64,000 nt of DNA, from assembly GCF_003933245.1 (NCBI RefSeq), contig NZ_QUSX01000002.1, positions 434,001 to 498,000 of the forward strand, in the 5' to 3' direction. Numbering within the stretch: the stretch's first letter is position 1; each line of letters begins with the position of its first letter. Both the position numbers and the translations under genes were made by a program. This document shows, piece by piece, positions 1-8,465 of this stretch. Under the pieces are notes generated by a model. The model saw only the letters and a program-made list of their open reading frames with translations, was not told the DNA's origin and ran no database searches. This DNA comes from Maribacter algicola (GTDB lineage Bacteria > Bacteroidota > Bacteroidia > Flavobacteriales > Flavobacteriaceae).

Positions 1-238
1 AAGTTAACAGAAGTAGACTTGCAATAGCCACGGATCCATGAACAATAGTAGTACTGGACGTTAAAGTTGATGAAATAATACTACCGATAGCGACGGTAAA
101 GGCAAAATCGTATGCCGTAAATTTGGCGAATGACCTAAGTCCTACCATTCTAGTTACCATGATTATTACGATAAAAATTAAAAGGCTTCCAATAAAGGTT
201 TCCCAAAGAGGGTCTTTGATATTATATATCCATTCCAT
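1..238 (-). CDS. DUF421 (YetF-type) membrane protein, N-terminal part, cut by window edge
   Basis: The minus-strand frame opens with ATG at 238 and stays open to base 1 (79 codons), so only the N-terminus is present. It begins MEWIYNIKDPLWETF, followed by a hydrophobic helix (LLIFIVIIMVTRMVG) and the conserved block GLRSFAKFTAYDF, then AFTVAIGSIISS and the start of a further helix. This helix, R-S-A-K-T-D-F block, G-S order is typical of DUF421 inner-membrane proteins (YetF/YcaP-like), which normally have three helices and a soluble C-terminal domain. The molecular role of the family is poorly defined. Family assignment is from memory of the motif; the C-terminal domain cannot be examined. 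Confidence 0.8.
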   Translation of the reverse strand, partial: MEWIYNIKDPLWETFIGSLLIFIVIIMVTRMVGLRSFAKFTAYDFAFTVAIGSIISSTLTSSTTIVHGSVAIASLLLLT

Positions 239-617
239 TTTTTACTTTTTATGACTCAATTAATACGCTGAACTTGGCAGTTGTCAAAACATCTATAAAA
301 GATATTCCTAAACTCAAATTATTGGGAAAATACTCAATACCCAGTGAGTCCAGGTGGGCAAATAATAAATTAAGTAGCTTTAAAGCTTACAGGTTATTTC
401 TGGGTAAGTTAATTTCTCATGTGAATCCATATACATCGGACTTATAAGTTTGTCGACGCGTGAGTTTTGAATTCTTGGTAATATATAGATTTAGTGCTAT
501 TTAAATTAACAATGTCCAGTATGGTTTACTTAACACGCTAATATTTAGTATTTTACAATCTATTTCTATTCTATTTCAGTTACGAAAGAAAAAATAATAT
601 ATACCAAAACACAGTAG
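239..617. other. Intergenic region without a recognisable gene
   Basis: This stretch separates the DUF421 start from the end of the DinB gene. It is AT-rich and all frames are interrupted by stops. The only structured item seen is a perfect 12-bp palindrome AGCTTTAAAGCT at 376-387. No terminator-like hairpin and no convincing promoter was found by eye. Confidence 0.5.
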
Positions 618-1271
618 TTATAAGGTATTGTGCTTCGAATATCCTGGAGGTTGAATCCCCTTCATCCGTAAATAGCTTATTGCCTGCGCCCTGTGGTGGA
701 CGGTATGGTTTTCGGCCCGAAGTATAAGGTCTAGGTGGGTATGGCCCTCTAAATACCAAGGTTTTACCTTGTCCTTTCCTTTTTTTAAAAAGGCATCGGA
801 TAACTCTTTCAAATTTGTTAAAACAAAATCATAGGTTTCATGGAGATAGGCAACTATTAATTCCTTGTTTTGCTCCGGACTCCGTTTTTGTAGACTATCG
901 GCATTAAAAACACTTAAAGGGTCCGGCATTTCCAAAAAGAAAGGCGCTTCTTTTAGGGTATTAAAATCGGCATAGGTCTTTTCATCCTTCAACACACCAA
1001 TGAACATGTTATTCGTATACCCGATATGTAAAAAATGCTGGGCAAAGCTCATTTGTGCCGGACTGGGCCTGAATTCCAAGTCCTCTAAGGGCATAGTGTC
1101 CAAAACGGATAGCGTATAGCTTTTGGATTTTTCCCATCGGTTTATCAAAATATTAGCAATACTGGAATCTTCTTTTTCCAATTTTGGCATTTTGGTGGCA
1201 AGAAGCGTCAGCGGACTTAATCCCAACCATCCCAGCAAAAGTCTTCTTTTTATATTTGGTTTTAATTTCAT
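618..1271 (-). CDS. DinB family protein with N-terminal export-like segment
   Basis: The 217-aa product has a basic start (KRRLLLGWLGLSPLTLLA) resembling a twin-arginine or Sec signal, then a four-helix DinB-like body. Putative metal-ligand histidines lie in FAQHFLHIGYTNN and near the C-terminus in ENHTVHHRAQAISYLRMKG, which matches the usual DinB arrangement of one early His and two late ones. DinB/YfiT-type proteins bind a divalent metal; some are thiol-dependent transferases, but the substrate here is unknown. It lies 97 bp downstream of the SET-domain gene on the same strand and may share its transcript. An N-terminal leader on a DinB fold suggests envelope location, which is inferred only. 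Confidence 0.75.
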   Translation of the reverse strand: MKLKPNIKRRLLLGWLGLSPLTLLATKMPKLEKEDSSIANILINRWEKSKSYTLSVLDTMPLEDLEFRPSPAQMSFAQHFLHIGYTNNMFIGVLKDEKTYADFNTLKEAPFFLEMPDPLSVFNADSLQKRSPEQNKELIVAYLHETYDFVLTNLKELSDAFLKKGKDKVKPWYLEGHTHLDLILRAENHTVHHRAQAISYLRMKGIQPPGYSKHNTL

Positions 1272-1368
1272 ACCATTTTAAAAATAAAAGGGGTCTTGTT
1301 TCAATTAAACTTCAATATAGCCCATTTAAAACGGATAACGACCCAATGGGCCCTTCTTTTGCCTTTGT

Positions 1369-1977
1369 TTACTTGGAAGCTACGGCCGTCTTTTCAGTAT
1401 CAAAATAGTTGGAAAGAATCGAGGCCAAGGCCTCCTCGCCGTTTAGAATACGTTCTATTTTATTTAATGTTCTTGCTGGTAGCACCGGTTCCAAAGGTTG
1501 GTTCACTTTCTTTATTCTGTGAAATACCTTTTTAATCTTGTTGTCCCAGACTTTGTGGTATTTTATAAGGTCGTCCGGATACACCGTCTTTCTTTTGGTT
1601 CCTTCATTGATACCTCTAAACGGGCTCGTAATATTCAAATACCCATAATCATCGGTCAATTGTTCTCCGGGCTGGATATCCCTGATGGCAATCTCAAAAT
1701 CATAGGCCGTAGTAAGGCAGTTGGAATTGAAACTATGGTTTACATACCTACCATGGTCCCAACAAAGGACTAGGTTTCCGTTACTATTTCGGTAGGTATA
1801 GGTGTCCAAAATTTCCTGATAGAGCGGTTCCATATTTTGAAAATCCAAGGGACTGAATTCTCTATCGAGTTTATCCAGTACCCAAGTTATGGTGCCTGCG
1901 GGTATTAGTTGGGTGGCCACAACTCCGTAGCCTACTTCGTTGCTTATAAATCGTAATTCGGTATGCGGGTGAATCAT
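1369..1977 (-). CDS. SET domain-containing protein (putative protein-lysine methyltransferase)
   Basis: This is a 202-aa, one-domain protein. The SET signature is visible in order: an N-terminal GYGVVATQLIPAGT segment (the GxG SAM-binding loop region), then YVNHSFNSNC, equivalent to the NHSCxPN motif, and GEQLTDDYG, equivalent to GEELTYDYG, which forms the pseudoknot with the active-site Tyr. A basic, Lys-rich C-terminal tail follows in place of a typical Cys-rich post-SET domain. SET enzymes transfer methyl from SAM to protein lysine. Small stand-alone bacterial SET proteins are known but their targets are mostly unknown. The upstream 360 bp contain a repeat; DinB follows downstream. The family call is firm, the substrate is not. 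Confidence 0.85.
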   Translation of the reverse strand: MIHPHTELRFISNEVGYGVVATQLIPAGTITWVLDKLDREFSPLDFQNMEPLYQEILDTYTYRNSNGNLVLCWDHGRYVNHSFNSNCLTTAYDFEIAIRDIQPGEQLTDDYGYLNITSPFRGINEGTKRKTVYPDDLIKYHKVWDNKIKKVFHRIKKVNQPLEPVLPARTLNKIERILNGEEALASILSNYFDTEKTAVASK

Positions 1978-2339
1978 TATATAGATAGGTTTAAGTCTCT
2001 CTTTATGAGTTGGTTATAATAAACAAGTCACTACCAAACCCCATTCGGATTAAAAATTAAAATTAGATTATTTCTTAATACAAATACAGGAATTAATTTT
2101 ATTTGCAAAGGGCATTTTTGCCTTTTTTGTAAAGTCTTTTGTTGTTTTATTTTATCCCCACGGAGCTTCGATATCCATCGAAGCGACGAGGAATCTAACC
2201 TAATCCTGGATTTCTTACATTCCTTACAGTCGACTTCGACTCCCATTCGACTGCGCTCAGGGCAGGTCGCCCAGTCAGACAGGTTAGAAATGACACTTGA
2301 CTATAAGGTTCGACATGAAAAAGTCCTTACTTAAAACGA
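1978..2339. other. Intergenic region holding a hairpin and a dispersed repeat
   Basis: No gene is supported here. The left half is AT-rich. The right half holds a perfect inverted repeat, GCTTCGAT-ATCC-ATCGAAGC at 2165-2184, followed by GACGAGGAATC and then the 78-bp repeat at 2207-2284. The same GACGAGGAAT word and the same 78-bp repeat recur on the other side of the two-gene lipoprotein operon (around 5051-5200). A 71-codon open frame across this region is repeat-derived and was not accepted. Confidence 0.6.
2207..2284. repeat. Dispersed intergenic repeat, copy 1 (78 bp)
   Basis: This segment aligns without gaps to 5051-5128. By hand count there are about 12 mismatches in 78 positions. The best conserved cores are TGGATTTCTTAC, TCGACTTCGA and CTCAGGGCAGGTCGC. 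The two copies have the same orientation and bracket the operon at 2340-4977. A related word in opposite orientation (GCCCTGAGCGGAGCCGAAGG) occurs near 18182. Confidence 0.8.
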
Positions 2340-3653
2340 CTATCTAGCATAACGCTGAAAGAATTCCTCGGTATCCTTAATATCCTCCAATCGTAGCATC
2401 CAGCAAACCTCGGAAAGGTCCGAAAAGTCCAGTCCATCCTCTGAAACAGCTTCATTGTTATAACGCCAGTCCTTGCCATTGTATTGATGGGATAGTTTAA
2501 CGGCCAACTCCCAAACGGATTTCAATTTGGGGTCTTTTAATTCTTCCTGCCATTGTGTGTAACCGGGCGTACGGAAACCTGGGGTACCATTGCCAACGGC
2601 ATTGCCATCGGGGATTTTGTGATAATCAGTCTGTTGTTTGGCAAAGTCCAATAGCTCAGGGCTGGTCACTTCCTCGTTCCAATCGCTGTGCTGTACAATG
2701 TGAATTCTATTTCTAGTTTCTAACTCCGTAAGTTTTGTTTGAAGGGCCTTTACCAGTTTGGCGGAGAAGTCCGACTGACCTGCTTCGGCAATCCAGATAT
2801 CACCCTGGGCCTCCAGCGTTGTCATTGCCTTTTTGGCCACTACCTCTACAGCGGCTTCCATACGATTATGGGCATCGGTCCAGTTGGTACCAAAAGCTTT
2901 TTGAAAGAGGTCATTGGGCGGTACATAAAGCCCATCTTGAATTCCATACGATCCGGCCACCGCGTGGTAGTTTACATGCATAAAGTTGGGGTGGGACATA
3001 AGCGTTAACAGTCCGGCTGCAGCATGCAGGTCGTCCACATCGGTTTTACAGTCAAAATGCATTAGCAATAAATCCTTCCCCAAATCAAATCGGGGCCGAT
3101 TTTGATACAGTTCCAGTGCCTTCAGGTATTTTTTTCCGCCTTCTTCGGTCTGGTCGTTCAGAAAGTCATTGAGTTCCGGATGCGCTTCGTTGATGAAGGT
3201 GAGCAGTCGGGTCCTATTGTTTCCAAAAGTTTCATCATCAAAATCCACGTATTCTGTCCGGACCTTGATAATCTTACCATCTGCAATGGTGATATAATAG
3301 TCGCTTACAAATGGCTTTTCATTTAAAAATTGGATACGGGTGTCCAATTTAGAAGCCCGGGCCTTTACCGTACCGTTTTCTTCTTGAACGATATCCAATA
3401 CCTCATAGGTTGGGTCAAAAACAGCGTCCCAATTCAATAGTTCTTCGTAGTCTTCATGGGAATATGTGGAAGTATAATCCCCTTCCTCGGTTACAAGGCT
3501 ATCCGCCAATAAATTCGGGATTTGGGCATAGTTTGAGGTATTCAGCATCTCGAAATACTGTTTTGCAAGTTCCTCAGGTGCTATTTTTTCCTCTTGTTTA
3601 CAGGAAGTAAATCCTAGGGCGAAAAGGGCCAATAAAATAATTGTTCTATTCAT
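2340..3653 (-). CDS. Lipoprotein with SnoaL-like front and nucleoside-hydrolase-like domain
   Basis: The 437-aa product starts with a lipoprotein signal ending FTSCKQEE. Residues about 25-135 look like a small SnoaL/NTF2-like accessory domain (two-stranded, ending in a DGKIIKVRTEYVD segment). The larger C-terminal part contains DCKTDVDDLHAAAG, which resembles the D-x-D-x-D-D calcium and ribose-binding motif of inosine-uridine nucleoside hydrolases, followed by nucleoside-hydrolase-like spacing (AVAGSYGIQDG, WIAEAGQSDF, HIVQHSDW). Such enzymes cleave N-glycosidic bonds of ribosides. The ATG at 3653 overlaps the end of the upstream ADP-ribosylglycohydrolase gene by 8 bp, so the two are co-translated. 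A joint role in breaking down ADP-ribose-type or nucleoside compounds at the envelope is an inference. Confidence 0.65.
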   Translation of the reverse strand: MNRTIILLALFALGFTSCKQEEKIAPEELAKQYFEMLNTSNYAQIPNLLADSLVTEEGDYTSTYSHEDYEELLNWDAVFDPTYEVLDIVQEENGTVKARASKLDTRIQFLNEKPFVSDYYITIADGKIIKVRTEYVDFDDETFGNNRTRLLTFINEAHPELNDFLNDQTEEGGKKYLKALELYQNRPRFDLGKDLLLMHFDCKTDVDDLHAAAGLLTLMSHPNFMHVNYHAVAGSYGIQDGLYVPPNDLFQKAFGTNWTDAHNRMEAAVEVVAKKAMTTLEAQGDIWIAEAGQSDFSAKLVKALQTKLTELETRNRIHIVQHSDWNEEVTSPELLDFAKQQTDYHKIPDGNAVGNGTPGFRTPGYTQWQEELKDPKLKSVWELAVKLSHQYNGKDWRYNNEAVSEDGLDFSDLSEVCWMLRLEDIKDTEEFFQRYAR

Positions 3654-4977
3654 CTTTGTTGTTTAAGGGGATTGTCCAAACATTTTTTTCAAGGTCGATG
3701 CTACCGCCCATTTGTTCTTGAATGACCTTCTCCGTGATGCGAAGTCCTTTTTCGGCCATTTCTTCAAAGGTATCGATTCCATCGTTGGGAAAATTTTGTC
3801 GGGTTCTGTGGATATTGAATTTATTGGAGAATTGCTTATCAAAGGCCTTCTCCACACCTTCTTTACCCAACATAAGACCCAGCATGCCGCCCCAAGTAGC
3901 CGTGGGATTGTCCGAATCCCAACCCGTGAGCACCCCAATTTTAATGGTTTCCTTTAAATCTCCTTCGCCATAGAATAGACTGACCAAACTAGCGGCAAAA
4001 TTGATACCTGCGGCAAAACATCCGTTGCAATATAAATTTTGGGAGGTGATGTCATATCCGTCCAATTGATGTACCTGATATCGTTCATAAATGGAATCCC
4101 GGGTTTGTTCCCAAGGAATCCCGGAGTTGTATAAGTCAAGGACATAGTCGTACATTTTGGCGGGGTACTCGCCATTTGGCAACCCTTCCCGGGCCTTTTG
4201 GGCCATATTTTTTATGCGTTGGGGCCTATTTTGCTCGGAGGGACTTGCGGCGAGGGAATACATGGTAACATAAAACTGTGAAATATCCTCGGCTTCTTCA
4301 CGGGCCACGGTGCGTATGGGAAGGTCCGCGAGTTTGTTCGCTATATCCGGTCGGGCAGGGGCGAAGAGTCCGAAAATTTCTGTTGTAAGCTGTGCATCGA
4401 TCATTTCAAAATGTTCGTTGCGTTGCGGACTGCCCGTTTCTGGAGGTAAAACCCCTTCCTGCATCAAGTCAAAGGCTTTTTGATTGGAGACCCATAGATA
4501 GTTTTCCTCTTCCGGGCGAATATGGGTTAACCATCCGTCCCGTATTTGTTCCGGACTCAATATGCTGGTATTGTTCACGCCTAGCAGATGCTGATACATA
4601 TATTCAATGTCCGTATCATCGTCGGCGCCCCAGATTTCCGTGGTGTCCCGAAAAACAAAATCGATGTTGGGGGATAGGTCGCTTGGTTCTCCATTGGAAA
4701 AAATACTGGGTTGGTCCGGTTTGCCCCAATCGTCTCGGGTATAGAAATCCCCGGTTTTAATTTCACCGATGTTCCCAATCTTGTCCATCTCCGTGACGAG
4801 CCCCGTCCAATTGGCAATGCATTGTGCCAACCAAAATCCGTAGAGCTGGTCTTTGTACATATCCCTGGATATGGTTATGTTTTCTGTTTCCTTAGGGGAA
4901 GCTGTTTCTTTGGTGTCATTTTTACAACCCAAAATGAATATAGAGAGGATGACAAGGCAAATTACCTTTGGTTTCAT
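3646..4977 (-). CDS. ADP-ribosylglycohydrolase family lipoprotein
   Basis: The 443-aa product has a lipoprotein signal ending in ILGCKND. The body carries ADP-ribosylglycohydrolase (ARH) metal motifs: DDDTDIEYMYQHL near residue 118, where the family has a D-D-T cluster, and GWDSDNPTATWGGMLG near residue 350, which corresponds to the GGDTDT/N motif. These acidic residues normally bind two Mg ions beside the ADP-ribose substrate. Family members remove ADP-ribose from proteins or small molecules; lipoprotein versions occur in Bacteroidota and have unclear substrates. It is the first gene of a two-gene operon (8-bp overlap with the nucleoside-hydrolase-like gene), and related intergenic repeats lie on both sides of the operon. 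Confidence 0.85.
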   Translation of the reverse strand: MKPKVICLVILSIFILGCKNDTKETASPKETENITISRDMYKDQLYGFWLAQCIANWTGLVTEMDKIGNIGEIKTGDFYTRDDWGKPDQPSIFSNGEPSDLSPNIDFVFRDTTEIWGADDDTDIEYMYQHLLGVNNTSILSPEQIRDGWLTHIRPEEENYLWVSNQKAFDLMQEGVLPPETGSPQRNEHFEMIDAQLTTEIFGLFAPARPDIANKLADLPIRTVAREEAEDISQFYVTMYSLAASPSEQNRPQRIKNMAQKAREGLPNGEYPAKMYDYVLDLYNSGIPWEQTRDSIYERYQVHQLDGYDITSQNLYCNGCFAAGINFAASLVSLFYGEGDLKETIKIGVLTGWDSDNPTATWGGMLGLMLGKEGVEKAFDKQFSNKFNIHRTRQNFPNDGIDTFEEMAEKGLRITEKVIQEQMGGSIDLEKNVWTIPLNNKDE

Positions 4978-5334
4978 TAAGGAGGTTTTAATCAGGTTGA
5001 TTATTCCTTAAAAATAGGGGATAGTAGTTGATTTGGCAACTTGGATTTTTTGGATTTCTTACCCTCCTTGAAATCGACTTCGATTCCCATACCACTTTGC
5101 TCAGGGCAGGTCGCTCAGTCTGACAGGTGCGAAACGATTCTTTGTTTGTTTTTGTCATTCCATCAGAGCTCCGATGGATAACGGGGCGACGAGGAATTTA
5201 TTTCTGGTTCTTTAGATTTCTCACGCTCTTCCTAGGTTCAAAAAATTAGTATGTTTTTCACACTATTATAATACTTAAATATAGTCTGATTGGTTTGAAA
5301 CGAAAATGTATAACTAGAGACGGGCGCAATCGCC
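4978..5334. other. Intergenic region with second repeat copy and hairpin
   Basis: No gene is supported. After the 78-bp repeat at 5051-5128 comes a second inverted repeat, TCCATC-N8-GATGGA at 5159-5178, followed by GGGGCGACGAGGAATTTA, matching the GACGAGGAAT word of the region at 2165-2200. The remainder is AT-rich and includes the presumed promoter region of the ARH-family gene. Confidence 0.55.
5051..5128. repeat. Dispersed intergenic repeat, copy 2 (78 bp)
   Basis: This is the second copy of the repeat at 2207-2284, same length, same orientation and about 66 of 78 identical positions by hand. Together with the adjacent hairpin words it brackets the lipoprotein operon. In the left region the hairpin precedes the repeat; in the right region it follows it. 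Confidence 0.8.
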
Positions 5335-6219
5335 TTACTTCAACCGCATTTCAGGAAACGGAATATAGGTATCATCGCCAGGAACTTTGGGGAATTTCTT
5401 GTCCATCCAGTCCTGTTTTTGCTGTTTTAGTTTTTCCCGGTCAGACGATACAAAGTTCCACAATAAATAATGTTCCCGTCCCAAGGGCTTCCCCCCGAAC
5501 AACAACAACTGCGTGTTCTCCTTCACGTTAATGTCGCAGTGGTCCTCTGTTTTGGATATCAGCATTTGGCCGGCCTTGATTTCCGAATCTTTTTCGTAAA
5601 CACTGCCAGTGACCACCACAATGGCGATTTCGCCTTCCAGTTCCCCATTGATTTTAATGGTCTTTTCTTCCGGACTTTCAACTTTAAGCATGAACAAGGG
5701 CGAATAAACTTTTAGGGGCGATTTGCGGCCGTAGCCTTCGCCCGCCACCAAGGTATATTTGGTGTTCCCTTCTTCCCAAATGGGTAAGTCCTCTTTTGGA
5801 ACGAACTGAAAATTAGGTTCCATCTCCTCCAATTCCTTGGGCAAGGCCACCCACACCTGATAACCGTGCATGGTAAATGTAGCATCTGTTCGTAAATGGG
5901 GTGGAGTACGCTCCGTATGGGTTACGGCCTTGCCGGATGTCATGAAACCTACATCCCCTCGGGTAATAATTTTGTCTGCGCCTGTACTATCCTTGTGGGC
6001 TATTTCGCCTTCAAACAAGTAGGTCAAGGTACTTAGACCGGTGTGAGGATGTTGGTCCACGTCCATATAGATGCCTTTTCCCAAGGTAGCGGGCCCCATA
6101 TGATCAATGAAGGTAAAGGGACCTACTTGTCGCTTTTTACGGATGGGCAGGAGTCGGCCTACGGTAAATTGGCCAATATCCGCCGGTTTTTCATCTACGA
6201 GAATCTGATTGTTTGTCAT
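5335..6219 (-). CDS. Pirin family cupin protein
   Basis: The 294-aa product has the bicupin layout of pirins. The N-terminal cupin contains DHMGPATLGKG and HPHTGLSTLTYLFEGE, then AHKDSTG, DVGFMTSGKAVTHTERTP; the His and Glu residues in these blocks form the Fe(II) site in characterised pirins. The C-terminal pirin domain follows (GEIAIVVVTGSVYEKDSEI, then FGGKPLGREHYLLWNFV). Bacterial pirins include quercetin dioxygenases and regulators of pyruvate metabolism, so the exact activity is open. It stands alone with 290 bp of AT-rich sequence upstream. Confidence 0.92.
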   Translation of the reverse strand: MTNNQILVDEKPADIGQFTVGRLLPIRKKRQVGPFTFIDHMGPATLGKGIYMDVDQHPHTGLSTLTYLFEGEIAHKDSTGADKIITRGDVGFMTSGKAVTHTERTPPHLRTDATFTMHGYQVWVALPKELEEMEPNFQFVPKEDLPIWEEGNTKYTLVAGEGYGRKSPLKVYSPLFMLKVESPEEKTIKINGELEGEIAIVVVTGSVYEKDSEIKAGQMLISKTEDHCDINVKENTQLLLFGGKPLGREHYLLWNFVSSDREKLKQQKQDWMDKKFPKVPGDDTYIPFPEMRLK

Positions 6220-6512
6220 GGGTTTTGAGGATTTCGATTGTCGGCATGACCTTATTTGAAATTATTTTGCCGACCATTCCCTTGAAATATAGCAAAAAAT
6301 CAACTTTGGACGATGCTATATTTTTCTTAAAAAACATCCTTTGAAGGAAGAAAAAATAGGTCGTCACGGTTTTGCATCGACAATCAAAAAAAATTGAGCC
6401 CCCGTTTTCCAAAACTTGAAATTTTTTCTTTTTGAATTGTTTTTCGCCGCCTTTCTGAAAAAGAGCTAAAGCAGTACAACTACTACGGAACGGCTTTCTT
6501 TCAAATTTATAC

Positions 6513-7166
6513 TTAATTTTTCTCTACCTGAAATCGCAATACCGTTTTTAGTTTTTCTGGGGCCGTCTTTCGGGCATCGGTAAGATAGATTTCCTTATGA
6601 ATTTTGGAAATTCGTTCAAATCCCTGCGCAACCGTATATTTCTGCATGATTTCAAAACTTGTTGGTTCCGTATCATAACTCCCCAAATGCAACATTTGAA
6701 CACAGGTACCTTCCTTAATAGTCTCGAATCTAACCAAATCCAATAAGACATGCGGCTTTTTCTCCTTGGTACGTTGCAACACGAGTTCGAAGAACTTTTG
6801 GTCGACGAAATCGGGCTGACGGATCATCAGCTTAAAAACAAGATCGTCCTTATTTAGGGTGCCCGTAAAGTTCTTTTTTGCCTCATCATTGATATCCCAC
6901 ACGCCTTCCAATGGATAAACCGTACAATCAAAATAGTCCCTAGGTGCCAATCCTGTTTTATAGCTCATTTTTACTGCATAGGAAAGGGCGTACAAAACGC
7001 TGATATATTCCGAAAAAAAGGCACTGTTTGGATTTCCCTCACCTTCTATCGTAAAGTAACTGAAATCAGGGATATCTAATATTTGGGGCCTGTTTTGTGG
7101 GAGATAAATTTCTTTCTCCTTTTTTCTCCATTCGTGTTTCATGGTACAATTGTTTAATTGGGTCAA
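6513..7166 (-). CDS. GyrI-like domain protein
   Basis: The 217-aa product matches GyrI-like small-molecule-binding proteins: KHEWRKKEKEIYLP, then PDFSYFTIEGEGNPNS, AVKMSYKTG, and a C-terminal half with PHVLLDLVRFETI, MLHLGSYDTEPTSFEIM and HKEIYLTDARKTAPEKLKT. The last block is strongly conserved in this cytosolic subfamily. GyrI-like folds bind hydrophobic compounds and often sit in drug-response regulators; here there is no DNA-binding domain. ATG at 7166 is the first candidate start, but ATG at 7142 (MKHEWRKK) is equally possible and matches the conserved beginning of the domain. Confidence 0.85.
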   Translation of the reverse strand: MTQLNNCTMKHEWRKKEKEIYLPQNRPQILDIPDFSYFTIEGEGNPNSAFFSEYISVLYALSYAVKMSYKTGLAPRDYFDCTVYPLEGVWDINDEAKKNFTGTLNKDDLVFKLMIRQPDFVDQKFFELVLQRTKEKKPHVLLDLVRFETIKEGTCVQMLHLGSYDTEPTSFEIMQKYTVAQGFERISKIHKEIYLTDARKTAPEKLKTVLRFQVEKN

Positions 7167-7263
7167 AATTAAGAGGCATTTGTGACATCCCCTTGTCAGC
7201 AGGTTTAATTCAAGAACAAAATATGAACCACCGGTTTAATCCGGATACGGCTGTAGCGCACTA

Positions 7264-7767
7264 TTAATCAGCTACCGTTTCGCTTCTTTTTGCCAATTTT
7301 CTTCTTAGAAAACGTACCCAAAAATTCCATGGGGTTCTTTTGGTTTGTTCAGAACACTGGTTTTCCAGTTTGTCAAAACTGTCTTCAATAAGGGCATTGT
7401 GCAGGGACCGAATGCCCAAAATCCACAGCCAAGTCGCTTTACCGATAGTTCTCATGGCAATCGTGTGTTTAATTTCGGTGGCTTCCCCACCCAGGGCTTT
7501 CAATTCAAATGTATGGCTGCCATGGAATCCCTGGGGCCTGGAAAACCGAAACTGGATCATTTCATCAGGGTCATATTTTTCCACCGTATACCGAATGGGG
7601 CCATGGCCGCCTTTGGACCCCACCTTCAATCCTTCCTTGAATTTCATGGCGGGCCATTTTTCATAGGGCCATATCCTGTCATCTGTAGTAGAAAGTGTTT
7701 TTAGGAGTGCGGCCACCTCTTGTTTGGGAAGGGGGAGGATGCGTTTATGGACGTTCAGGACTCTCAA
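7264..7767 (-). CDS. SRPBCC-fold (START/Bet v1-like) protein
   Basis: The 167-aa product reads as a single SRPBCC ligand-binding domain: an N-terminal strand RVLNVHKRILP, a helix with KQEVAALLKTLSTTDDRIWP, and the strand block GGHGPIRYTVEKYDPDEMIQFRFS, then HTFELKALGGEATEIKHTIAM. The C-terminal helix is long and basic (FLRRKLAKRSE). Members bind lipids or other hydrophobic molecules, or act as polyketide cyclases; no specific activity can be claimed. It is cytosolic by lack of a signal and lies 38 bp upstream of no other same-strand gene start, being preceded by a membrane-protein gene at 7807. Confidence 0.65.
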   Translation of the reverse strand: MRVLNVHKRILPLPKQEVAALLKTLSTTDDRIWPYEKWPAMKFKEGLKVGSKGGHGPIRYTVEKYDPDEMIQFRFSRPQGFHGSHTFELKALGGEATEIKHTIAMRTIGKATWLWILGIRSLHNALIEDSFDKLENQCSEQTKRTPWNFWVRFLRRKLAKRSETVAD

Positions 7768-7806
7768 AGTATTCCAGGATAGTGGGATTGGTTATTATAA
7801 ATATGT

Positions 7807-8349
7807 TCATTCGATTCTTGGTCTTTTACTTAAAATGAACAATGTAATCAGATAAATCAAAACGATGCTGAAAGGAATTGCCACAAATCGATGTTCTGGA
7901 AAAAGATACCAAAGCGCAAGCACCAGCACGGTTCTGGTCAATGTATGAAAGATGCCGCACCAGTGTTTAATGATCCAGGAAAACGGTAACCACATCAATC
8001 CCGTCAAAATACCAACGGACATGGGCAGGGAGGTGTAATCTAAAAGGAAAAATGGGATGGCGATGGAATATACGAGAATCGCCTGGCCGGCCGTGTAAAG
8101 AAATAGGGTGTCGAACTCATTTTTGGGCTTTGTTTTGTCCAGGAAGTTTTCGCCCGTGAACTTTGATAGGAACAAACCTAGGTAGACGATGCTTCCAGTT
8201 CCTATAAAAATGGCCCAAACCGCCATAAAATCCGAAAAAAATAACCCGACCAGCCCAATGATGGTCCAAACAAAGAGCCCGGCCAAAGGCGTGGCCAAAA
8301 ATTTTTGATTGGCAAATTCAATGCGTTGTTCTTCAAGTGTTCTGTTCAT
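7807..8349 (-). CDS. Multi-pass membrane protein, unknown function
   Basis: The 180-aa product starts MNRTLEEQRIEFANQKFLA, a short cytosolic helix, and then has five to six hydrophobic segments (GLFVWTIIGLVGLFF, VWAIFIGTGSIVYLGLFL, AGQAILVYSIAIPFFLL, VGILTGLMWLPFSWII, TVLVLALWYLFP, FSIVLIYLITLFIL). A conserved-looking HWCGIFHTLTRT segment lies between helices 4 and 5. The start, size and helix layout resemble the next gene at 8466, which suggests two related proteins of the DUF7010-like type, though I cannot confirm the family name. No catalytic motif is visible. Confidence 0.7.
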   Translation of the reverse strand: MNRTLEEQRIEFANQKFLATPLAGLFVWTIIGLVGLFFSDFMAVWAIFIGTGSIVYLGLFLSKFTGENFLDKTKPKNEFDTLFLYTAGQAILVYSIAIPFFLLDYTSLPMSVGILTGLMWLPFSWIIKHWCGIFHTLTRTVLVLALWYLFPEHRFVAIPFSIVLIYLITLFILSKRPRIE

Positions 8350-8465
8350 GACCTATCTTTTATTATTTGTACTCGGCCTTTTATTTCTTTCGATTTCCCC
8401 GTGATACCCAAATTCTATGGTTTTATCGAAATTTAATTAAAATCTATTCGATTTACAGGAGTAAT

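Noticed and set aside
2031..2246. 71-aa minus-strand open frame
   Set aside because: It runs over AT-rich spacer, a hairpin and a dispersed repeat; the translation has no protein-like pattern.
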